DNA from: Hanleya hanleyi
Lineage: Eukaryota; Mollusca; Polyplacophora; Lepidopleurida; Hanleyidae
Length of the DNA stretch: 64,000 nucleotides
Reading direction: 5' to 3'
Assembly (NCBI GenBank): GCA_036873755.1
Contig: JAVTVY010019638.1
Coordinates: forward strand, 1 to 64,000
This document shows positions 55,524 through 64,000 of this stretch, piece after piece. The notes beneath the pieces are model-generated. The model did not search any database. It was not told where the DNA came from and saw only the letters and a list, made by a program, of their open reading frames with translations. Each line of letters opens with the position of its first letter. Within the stretch, counting starts at the first letter, position 1. Made by a program: the position numbers and the translations under genes.

Positions 55524-55681
55524 TCAGCTTTTGGCGCCTCGGGGGTTTTCATACCCATGTATATTATTCTGGTGTCGCATCATATTATGGTGTCTGGTGA
55601 TTCTGAGTTCGCACTCAAAACATGTAAAGCCCGTGTTGACGGTCAGACGTCGATAGATATAACATAGCAACGCCCTCTTGC
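55524..55681 (-). pseudogene. C2H2 zinc-finger fragment, minus strand
   Basis: The minus-strand frame contains 'FTCFECELRITRHHNMMRHQ' + NNIHG, that is C-x2-C-x12-H-x4-H at 55557-55622, a complete C2H2 zinc finger with the usual hydrophobic positions partly kept. Just after the last histidine the sensible reading moves to another frame (an acidic stretch rich in TES and TD), so an intron or frameshift lies there. Upstream the frame runs into the 51-bp repeat. Single C2H2 fingers like this are common in invertebrate mobile-element proteins and in host regulators. The data do not tell which. Confidence 0.5.
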
Positions 55682-55888
55682 TTAACGTTTTGACGCCGTA
55701 GTGAGACAGCTCAAATGCACTGATGGGCCTAAATGACGTTTTAACGCCGTAGTGAGATAGCTCAAATGCACTGATGGGCCTATATGACGTTTTAACGTTG
55801 CAGTGGGATAGCTCCAATGCACTGATGGGTCTAAATTACGTTTTAACGCCATAGTGAGATAGATCAAATGCACTGATGAGCCTAAATG
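55682..55888. repeat. 51-bp tandem repeat, four copies
   Basis: The unit 'acgccgtagtgagatagctc' + 'aaatgcactgatgggcctaa' + atgacgtttta is repeated about four times with small changes. The unit is exactly 17 codons, so the minus strand reads a 17-residue peptide repeat (like 'LKRHLGPSVHLSYLTTA') without stops, joining the zinc-finger frame on its downstream side. Confidence 0.9.
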
Positions 55889-56640
55889 GTCAGGTAATAT
55901 CCCATGGAACGGACACTAATTCTTAGACTTTAATCCACCAGATAAACCCAGTGGCAGCTACTAAACGAGTTTGCCGACATGGTGATTCGCATGGGATGTT
56001 TCGACGTAAAAATCAATTCTGAGAAAGAAGTACAGTGACCCAGGAAGCAATCATGGATGTATGGCAGTGGCACGGCCTCTGTGCTCTTGACGGGTAGGTC
56101 CTATAACTGTGGATTACAGCACATGGACACTATGATGGTAGACTTTTCCCGGCCCCAGTGGCTAGCCTACGAGCGGGGTGTGCAAGATCTACGGCATAAG
56201 TTTCGTAACTTGTGTCTAATTCCGCTTAACCGGTGCCGTATGGATCCATGTATTTCAAGATCCTCATAATGTTCATGTGAACAGTCACAATCGAAGCGTG
56301 ACTGAGATACATCATACTCTAGATAACGACTTCACAACGTAAATCATATGGATGAAGAATACTGATAAGCGATACGGATTTGATATCTTTGATGAACATC
56401 GTGATGTCTTCCTGTCATCATTGAAAACTGTTGACTGCTTCTGTCTTGCAGGAAATTAGCCTAGTTTTATGTATACCATGATTGATTCTTCTAATTTGGT
56501 GATAATGTTATTATATGAATTAGGTCTTTGGATTATGGAAATTCTCAATGAGCGACGGTTGAATATTGAATGACGGACCAGATGGTTGTATTTCGTCAAC
56601 TGGCTAACTAACGCTATAATCCAGCAGCTTTGTCAGAGTT
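55889..56640. other. Possible decayed element DNA
   Basis: The stretch of about 56205-56325 ('ttgtgtctaattccgcttaa', 'ccggtgccgtatgg', 'tgttcatgtgaacagtcaca') resembles about 51950-52070, so the two are copies of one dispersed sequence. No intact frame was found. Confidence 0.5.
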
Positions 56641-56728
56641 GCGAGGATCAATGAATGCCATGACATCCCATTTCTTCGAAATTAGCAGGCCAATCTATTT
56701 CCGATAGTGGGCTGTCTACATCCCTCAT

Positions 56729-56923
56729 ATGAATCAGTTGCTGATGACCCACCCTGCTGTTCATCGCGAGTTCTTGAATGGCCACCGTGCAGTCCGTCGG
56801 TGTAGTCACCAAGTTGCTAAAATGTTGACGGACCTGAACCTTGAAAAATCGATCAACCCGATTCAAACATTGAAGGTGGCATCACGGGCATCAGTCAGAA
56901 GCCAGGTGCACCCAGACAGCTAG
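56729..56923 (+). pseudogene. Fragment of an uncharacterised repeated protein
   Basis: The 64-codon frame 'MTHPAVHREFLNGHRAVRRC', '..MLTDLNLEKSINPIQTLKV', '..ASRASVRS' recalls a conserved 'HxxFLxGxHxVRRSxxxWxGLSxDLxIEQxLMRSLK' segment that I associate with multi-copy proteins in bivalve genomes. Key residues downstream are lost and the frame ends at the TAG at 56921. It is likely a decayed copy. Identity rests on memory of the pattern, so confidence is low. Confidence 0.35.
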
Positions 56924-56930
56924 TTCTTAA

Positions 56931-57022
56931 CACAGGGGCTCCTTACCGTTATTAATTGGTTAATTAGGTTGATTACAGGGGGGGGGGGGGGCGAGGTAGG
57001 GAATAAATGGGGTACCTCGACC
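56931..57022. mobile_element. Half copy of the hAT-like MITE
   Basis: The stretch 'cacaggggctccttaccgtt' + 'attaattggttaattaggtt' + gatta matches one terminus of the element at 43869-44071. It is followed by a 14-base G-run and 'gaggtaggga', as in the interior of that element. The other terminus is missing. Confidence 0.8.
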
Positions 57023-57261
57023 CCGCAGTGATGGTATCCCCTAAGCCACCTCACAATGGGCACAATGTAAATCAACGGAGAAGTAGATACGCAGCCTGTC
57101 TTGTTCTCTCTGCCGTGATTGGTAACGAGTTTCAAAGACAATGCTTGTTTGTTCAGCTGAGAACAAAAGTTCAGGCTAAAGATGAAGAAGAATCAACATG
57201 CCGATCAATTTTTGAAGCATCAATGTGCGTTCCTGTTGGGTTTGGCCTTAAGGGGCCTTAA

Positions 57262-57841
57262 CCCTACCTGGCCTGGGGGGGGGCCATAATGGCCCCCCCT
57301 ACCAAACTTTCTACACTATCTCCGGAATGGAAAAAAATGGAGAGCTGAAACTCCGTGACTTTATCGTTTGTCTTATTGGGGTCATTTTGAGCCTATTTTC
57401 ATAACCCCCCGAGCAGAGGATCATGGGTAAATTCAAGATGGCGGCCACGTGGTGTACCAGAAAAGTGATGTTTTTGTCATATTTCTTCAAAATTTCTATT
57501 TTTCCGCAATGAAAAGTGGGCAAAAACTATTTTATTTCATATCACATTAATATTTGCTAATTTTCATGCAGTTTTTGTGGAGAAATTGCAAAAATAAAAA
57601 ATTCGGAAAATCTGACCAAAAAAATCGACCAAAAAATGCCGTTTTTCAAAATGGCGTCACTGTGACGTCATCAAAGCGGCCATCTTGGATTTTTTTACAT
57701 TTTCTGGTAGAGCTTGACCCAAGGGTATAGTGTAATAAGTTTCAGCGCCCTATCTCGAGGGGTAAAAAAAATAATTAGGGGGGGCCATTTCGGCCCCCCC
57801 CCAGGCCTGGACAGGTCCCAAAAAGCCCAGGCCAGATAGGG
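57262..57841. mobile_element. piggyBac-like MITE with TTAA target duplication
   Basis: A 580-bp element exactly between TTAA (57258-57261) and TTAA (57842-57845). The ends CCCTACCTGGCCTGG and CCAGGCCAGATAGGG are inverted copies (one mismatch). Second inverted blocks of 'ggggggccataatggccccc' type lie just inside. TTAA plus CCCTA ends fits the piggyBac superfamily. There is no transposase. The centre has CRE-like 'gtgacgtcat' and 'gcggccatcttgg'. Confidence 0.88.
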
Positions 57842-57845
57842 TTAA

Positions 57846-58707
57846 CCAACACATTTCTGTAGCAGTCAACAGCCCTGATATTAATTACCCTTCCGCCGCG
57901 CAGAAATGAGAAAGAATAACAATGTTTTCCCTGTAGGATATTGTTGCTCTATTACTTCTTCATTCAATTTGACTTTGACAACGGAAAAAGTATATCTGCA
58001 ACTGAGAATCATCGACTGTTCTGTTTGAGCATAGATTCTCCGTAGTCTTCAAAGAAGTAACCATTTTGTAGACGAAACTGGGTGGTTCTACAGTAAGGGC
58101 CAGTTTCAAGTGGCAGTAGTCCGAATTTTTCAATCCAACATTTCAGCATTTTCGGGGGTATGATTTGTTACGAGGGTTTTTTTCTTGACAATAATGATAT
58201 TTTAAGCGATTGATCGAAAATATTTCTTGGAAAACGGTCAGTTTTGAATTTATATTAATCCTCTGTCATCTACGTCACAACAAAGATGCAAAAGTTCCCT
58301 GCTTCCTATATAAAATTTGATTTTATTTTCAGATGCCCTGTCTGGATACACTTATTACAGTCTTCTCTGGTTATATTTTAATATATATTTCCCAATGATA
58401 TTCCTATTGCAAAATGTCACACAATACATACAATCCTCTATTCATAGGACCAGGATTCGATAACTTCAAAAATAATACTCTTTGTTTACTTCTGAATAGC
58501 AAAGAAACAGACCAATCATATTTTCAATCTTTCTTATCGATGTGGATACATGTAGAATAATATACGTACTTTTCTATATCAGTTTGAGATTGATTATCAT
58601 CGAATATCGTCAAAAATGTCTCTCGTGACGTAGATGACATCCATGATGTAGATGACAGACTTTGACGTAGATGATCATTTTCCACATTTGGTCTACACTG
58701 TCCGAGA
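57846..58707. other. Nothing recognised
   Basis: AT-rich DNA without a supported gene. Near the right edge the words 'gacgtagatgac' and 'gatgtagatgac' recur three times (58626-58676). Confidence 0.5.
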
Positions 58708-59434
58708 GATTGAGTCAACCTCGCTCAATATTTTTGGGTAAAAATATGGCAGACCCAGACATTCTGAGTCATTTTCGATTTTTACCCCAACAAATTGGCT
58801 CAAAAGGAATCAAATTTTTTGTGTTCAAATCAAATTTGACCCATTTCATGGGGGTCCGTCACCAAAATTATTAAGCCAGAGTGACTCAATCTTTCTAACA
58901 GTTTCTCCCCCGTTGATAGCGATGGTTCTGGGATTTTATCATATTTCAAATTCCCCACACACGTAGTCCTCATATATGGGCTTCGTTTGTCATTTCCGTA
59001 ACGGCAATGTCATCCACGTCACGTTAAATGTCACATACGTCACACAAATGCGATGTAGATGACCGTGATGTAGGTGACGCTGAGAACAGGATTTGGCTCT
59101 TCAGTTCAGAATATTGGTATTCTCAGCCTGGGACATTCGGTAAATATGGAGGATGGAGTCCGTATCTAACCTTTTATCTAGCGATAACAGAACTAACAAG
59201 GTGAGTGAAGTTGGACCTCTAACACAGATTTTCACTGAGGTAATATCCGTTCGTAGATGACACAGAATAAACATACTCCCTTAGTGTCGGTCAATCTCAA
59301 CTCAAAACTAGTGAAATGTGGAAAAGCTATGCACATTGCTTTACACGTTCCTTCAAAAACATAGGCATTGAAAACTACTGGTAACCAAGTGATCATCTGA
59401 AGTCAATTCCACTGCCACCAGAGATCATGCCATG
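58708..59434 (+). repeat. 0.72-kb segmental duplication, copy 1
   Basis: It starts 'gattgagtcaacctcgctca' and ends 'ccaccagagatcatgccatg', nearly identical to 60589-61301. It contains 'agattgagtca' and its inverse 'tgactcaatct' within the first 200 bases. It has 26 bases (59198-59223, 'aaggtgagtgaagttggacc' + tctaac) absent from copy 2. Confidence 0.93.
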
Positions 59435-60189
59435 CAGTTTGCCGTGATGTAGATGACAGGCGACGCGGGGACAGAAGATTTGAAGAAAACGTATCAGAAT
59501 TTATTCAAAATTATAGAATATTTACTTATCACCTTGCTGGAAATAACAAATATTCATCATATTCTTGACAATAAAATGAACTGCAACAGGACATACCGCT
59601 TTTTAATGTCTTTTTCATTATCGACAGTTTCAGGGAATGCGATAAGGGACATGTATTTTTGTTGGTACAAAGAATCTTAAATTACTCAGAAAATATGCAA
59701 ACGAAGTCTTTTTTATTTGTTAATCGGTAGATGATAAATCCTTAAATTAACGATATACGATGACCACAAACAGTAAAGGCCGCCTAATACGAAGATTTTT
59801 AGCTGTTTGGCACGGGAACATGAAAACTGGACTTTACTGTAGAATGACTCCACTAAACACAGGCAAACAGTACAGCTTGTTGACGAATACTGAAAAGTGA
59901 ATGACTAATACAACCAGCCAAAAGACAAAGAGACAATGAGATCGGACAAAAGGTTTTCTCAGCTCTATTGATTAAAGACAGTACGTCTGAGAAATGTTTC
60001 AGCACATCTTTCAGTTGAAAAACTTATAGTCACTCTTGAGCCATACAGGTAACATTTGATCGCTTTAGAACTTAATACGAGATCTGTCGCATTTGCATTT
60101 CCAATAATGTATTGTCAGTCTTGCTAAAATTAAACGATCGTCTGGAAGAGGTATTAGGAATAAATTCAGATCCACTCTTATATATATAT
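59435..60189. other. Spacer between duplicated segments
   Basis: No gene or repeat was recognised. A 75-codon open segment (59453-59680) has no recognisable features. Confidence 0.5.
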
Positions 60190-60399
60190 GGAAGCCGGAT
60201 GCGGCCATCTCGCGTTTTTGCATTTTCGCATCTATGATAGTAACGCTAAAACGCGAAAACCCGAAAACGTTTTTGCGTTTTCGCATCGTCTCTTCGCGTT
60301 TTCGCGTCGGGTTTTCGCGTTTTCAAATTTTCGCGTCGGGTTTTCGCGTTTTGGCGTTACTACTGATGCGAAAACGCGAGATGGCCGCATCCGGCTTCC
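60190..60399. mobile_element. Palindromic MITE built of TTTTCGCG words, in a TATATA site
   Basis: The ends GGAAGCCGGATGCGGCCATC and its inverse are perfect for at least 28 bases, and the arms of about 75 bp pair throughout (ggccatctcgcgttttt, gtaacgc, aaaacgcgaaaacccg). The interior consists of repeated 'ttttcgcg' and 'cgggttttcgcg' octamers. It is flanked by (TA)n on both sides, so a TA or TATA target is likely. It is unusually CpG-rich for this window. Confidence 0.9.
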
Positions 60400-60588
60400 A
60401 TATATATTGCTGGTCTCCCCTCATCTTCACGACGTCAAGGTTTCTATTTGTGAGCCAAAGGCGAACCCTTGACTATCTTGCATAGCAGACCGCGTTCCGC
60501 CCACATTCCAGTTACGTGACCTAGAAAACCTACGCTGATGGTAAAATACGTTAGGGTTTTACTTTCGCTGCTGAACTATTCGCCGATA

Positions 60589-61301
60589 GATTGAGTCAAC
60601 CTCGCTCAATATTTTTGGGTAAAAATATGGCAGACCCAGACATTCTGAGTCATTTTCGATATTTACCCCAAAAAATTGGCTCAAAAGGAATAATTTTTTT
60701 GTGTTCAAATCAAATTTGACCCATTTCATGGGGGTCCGTCACGTCTATAACCAAAATTATTAAGCCAGAGTGACTCAATCTTTCTAACAGTTTCTCCCCC
60801 GTTGATAGCGATGGTTCTGGGATTTTATCATATTTCAAATTCCCCACACACGCAGTCCTCGTATATATGGGCTTCGTTTGTCATCTCCGTAACGGCAATG
60901 TCATCCACGTCACGTTAAATGTCACATACGTCACACAAATGTGATGTAGATGACCGTGATGTAGGTGACGCTGAGAACATGATTTGGCTCTTCAGTTCAG
61001 GATATTGGTATTCTCAGCCTGGGACATTCGGTAAATATGGAGGATGGAGTCCGTATCTAACCTTTTATCTAGCGATAACAGAACTAACACAGATTTTCAC
61101 TGAGGTAATATCCGTTCGTAGATGACACAGAATAAACATACTCCCTTAGTGTCGGTCAATCTCAGCCCAAAACTAGTGAAATGTGGAAAAGCTATGCACA
61201 TTGCTTTACACGTTCCTTACGTTACACGTAGGCATTGAAAACTACTGGTAACCAAGTGATCATCTGAAGTCAATTCCACTGCCACCAGAGATCATGCCAT
61301 G
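60589..61301 (+). repeat. 0.72-kb segmental duplication, copy 2
   Basis: Direct copy of 58708-59434 at an offset of 1881 bp. Differences are a 10-base insertion ('cgtctataac') near 60742, the missing 26 bases and a changed stretch near 61218 ('acgttacacgtagg'). Confidence 0.93.
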
Positions 61302-62614
61302 ATTTTCTAAGCAGAGATAATATTGAATGTCGTCCACACCACGGTCCTCTATATCGATTAATTTTTAGACTATGTGCATTGATTACTCGAATCTCTGGAG
61401 GGTCACAAATAGAGAATTCATATTACACAATGTCTATGCTGTTTGTTATATCTGTATATCTTTTTAAAGAGATGATTGTGCTCGGTTCAACTGTTCACTT
61501 GCTAGACCCTTTGAGAATATATATAGATAATAGATAGCAGGTTTAGATTAAAATTATTAGGATTATTGGGGGTCAAAGAACAAATCCCAATTTTTATTTC
61601 CAGCTGCACATACGAATGTCCTGAGTGTACCCAGAATATTATATTGTATTATTTCCGTATTGTATTACAAATGATAAGGCAATTGCTGGTGAGGAAGTCG
61701 CACAACTTTCGTCCGGCATTCAAGGAAACTAATTGGGATTGTTTGAATGTCTACTTTACACATAAAGAAAGCCGTGTCTATAAGGAAACTATCAAATGTT
61801 GCCAGTAAAATCTTGCACAATAAATGCACCCATGACTGGCATCTGAACAACAACTGATAGAAAGACGTAATTTTCAAATTTCCTTGTCTGACATATCAGA
61901 GATTTTCTCTTACAATAGTGTAAGATTTCAAATGTTTCCTTGTATCGTTGTCACTCGCTGTACAGCGTAAGTTGTTTTTTTTATATTTAGTATATGTCCT
62001 GTGTAATACAGGAGAAGCCAATATACGGACGTCAACTAGCAAACCAGACGTTTCCATTGGGAAGAAGGTTGTATTACATTGTTTTCCATATTTGGCAAAC
62101 CCCACATAATTATATTTTTTACAAAAGTGTCACTATAATATTCAGTTAAATGTTTTAGAGGTTTTTCACAAATCAAGCTATGTAGTCGGATACCGCATCA
62201 GCTTTTACTGAATTGAATTAGCGCCTGCGAGAAAAAAAAACAAAAAACAAAAACAGTACATCGCCTCTTTACTGGAGGTGGACGGGAGGTCATGCAATGC
62301 CCCACGTTCTATGACGGGTGGCGTCCTTGATCTAAGCCTTTCTAGTAATACCACGTGTTACGTGATGTATGAGGCTAGTCACTTTATTATGCCAATATCT
62401 GAGCTATTTTTGCATCGCATCGCGCCTTCGCCCCTTCGCATAGCCCCTTCGCCCCTTCGCCCCTTCGCATGCCACAAACTAAACATACGCTGCGATTCAC
62501 CCTATCGGCCATCATATTAACCATTCAAAACTCTCCTCTTTGCGAGTGCGACCTCGGTGTGACTTGTCCTCAGTGATTTTGTTATGTCACCATCGTTGGG
62601 GGTCGTTGTTTATA
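61302..62614. other. No gene; (CGCCCCTT)n tract
   Basis: Open segments at 61566-61808 and 61896-62105 resemble nothing. At about 62414-62470 there is a short array of 'cgccccttcgcatagcccct'-type octamers. An A-rich run lies at 62232-62253. Confidence 0.55.
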
Positions 62615-63426
62615 CACTGTTAAAAATGTTTGTAAAGTTACAGTAGAAAGTATTGTAAAATGTGACAGTGAAATTTACGGTTAAATAGAAGCATCAGTTT
62701 CCACTGCTATTTTACAGTTCATAGCTGTAACAATACGGACAACAAGTGTAAGTTTGCATCTTCTGGATGAACTACAGTATTAATTGGAGTAAAGGGCAAC
62801 AACGCTGTATTGTAACATTATCCGGGTGTAAAATTACAGTAAGATTATTAGGTGTATTTCGTATACCTTTCCAGATCTTTTCATCTATAATACACAGAAA
62901 ACTTCAAGTATAATTTATCTAAAATGTGCAAGGAGGAATAATGAGTTTGCCTGCCAAGGTTCAATCCTCGGGGGTGGTCGTTGGAGTTAATGTACATGTT
63001 CAAAGACCAACTTAGCCTCTAATATTGCACCGTTTCACAAAGCTGATGTGCAGGATGATAGAAAGAAATGTGTTTGCTCTTATATTATCGGTGGTGCTGA
63101 ATATAAATATATATTTAACCGAACCATTACGTTCTGGGAATTTTCTTCCCTACTCTCTTGAAAGAGAGACACCAGGGAACTTGACTTCTTTAAATGCTAT
63201 AGGCCAATGGACTTTCTGCTGCCATGGATTTGTAAAGTTATTTCTGTTGATTTAACGGTATTTTTGTTGTAATTATGCAATACTACCACTGTTGTAAAAT
63301 TACAACATATGCTGTAGAAATACAGATATACAGATCGGGGCATCTTGTAAAAATACGGTGAAAAGCGCTGGTACCCTTTTTGCCAGCACTTTTTGCTGTA
63401 AAATTACAGCATCCTTTTTTACAGTG
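62615..63426. mobile_element. CACTG-ended non-autonomous element with 'ttacag' subterminal repeats
   Basis: Bounded by TA|CACTGTTAAAAATG and TTTTTTACAGTG|TA. The inverted ends are diverged beyond the first 12 bases but both continue into 'gtaaa.ttacag' words. Inside are many copies of 'gtaaaattacag' and 'ctgtaa' in both orientations, probably binding sites. The 812 bp hold no transposase. A TA duplication is possible. Confidence 0.72.
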
Positions 63427-64000
63427 TAGATAACACTCTTCGCCATAATGGAGGCGTGCTGGCTGATGACATATTCTAATAGGTGTGTCCATGCTCCCAG
63501 ACTGTCTTCGGTAATCTAATGATTCGATGACATTTCACGTTTGAGTATGGAGATCCCTGAGGAAGTCCTCTCAAGTTTTTTTTAAACACTCGCATTTTAT
63601 GTCCACGTTTTGATTTCTGGTGCTGAAGGAACAGTTTTCTCGTGGCTTATCGCAGAACTTATCGTGTTATTTTCTTTCCCAGTGGGTTGCGTTGAGTTAA
63701 ATCAGTCAAAATTTTGCTGTTTCTGTTGGGTCATTCGGGTTGAAATCGTCCAGGATAATGTATTATTTTCTTACGGCCTGAATTCACAAAATACTTTGAA
63801 ATGGGGCGCACCATTCATAAAACACATAGATTGTTTTTGATTTGACGTTCATAACTTCAGCAGCAATTATTTCAATGTAATCCGGTTGTAAATCGTCTCG
63901 CCGTTTGTAAGTGTCAAACTGTGCCCATGTGATATTGACAAATATCTATTGTCAGATTGGTAGTAGCGTTCCAATTCAGATTTATATTACCAGAATGTCT
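63427..64000. other. Nothing recognised
   Basis: No gene, RNA or repeat is supported to the end of the window. The 76-codon frame at 63610-63840 is unrecognised. Confidence 0.5.

Noticed and set aside
62950..62985. B-box-like 'ggttcaatcctcg' as a tRNA or SINE
   Set aside because: There is no A box at suitable distance, and it lies within the CACTG-ended element.

Overview
The window looks like genomic DNA of a marine invertebrate animal, most likely a lophotrochozoan and probably a mollusc. The basis is AT-rich DNA with long introns, GT-AG splice sites, no prokaryotic-style gene packing, and many repeat types common in mollusc genomes: hairpin-headed elements with GTCC-rich tracts, 'ggtcaaggtcactgtgaccccaa'-type arrays, and a tRNA-derived SINE whose body is rich in 'ctccgggtactccggcttcc'. 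The species assignment is inference. No tRNA or rRNA gene, bacterial operon or CRISPR array was found.

Only one gene can be reconstructed with confidence. It is a five-exon plus-strand gene (26783-39264) for a small protein of about 250 residues with an N-terminal CAP-Gly (microtubule plus-end type) domain and an unrecognised C-terminal region. All five exons join with matching phases. One in-frame TGA (30868-30870) interrupts the CAP-Gly domain in exon 2, between the degenerate GKNDG-type loop and the conserved RYFQC strand. An in-frame alternative acceptor directly after this TGA would bypass it. So the gene is broken, polymorphic, mis-sequenced or alternatively spliced.

Layout. 1-1868: 25-bp satellite. 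1869-14430: diverged modular satellite with a higher-order period of about 2.86 kb. 14430-16960: about 95-bp satellite expanded from one module of the preceding array, with GC-rich derivatives. 17070-21605: other low-copy tandem repeats and small inverted-repeat elements. 21606-26710: mostly featureless, with a tRNA-like SINE head and short palindromes. 26711-39264: the CAP-Gly gene, with many MITE-like elements in its introns. 39350-40570: 31-bp minisatellite with a foldback element inserted. 40757-45140: SINEs, MITEs and a minisatellite. 45384-51290: about 107-bp dimeric satellite carrying two cleanly resolvable insertions, a pogo-like DNA transposon (TA target duplication) and a hairpin-bearing Helentron-like element with its own 170-bp internal array. 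53030-54414: inverted second copy of the 19.8-21.6 kb repeat. 54415-57000: degenerate mobile-element or zinc-finger coding scraps. 57258-63430: piggyBac-like (TTAA), palindromic and CACTG-ended MITEs, plus a 0.7-kb segmental duplication.

The main value of the window is as a record of nested transposition and satellite evolution around one small cytoskeletal gene. Several insertions land in tandem repeats, so the empty site is known and the ends and target duplications can be read directly.
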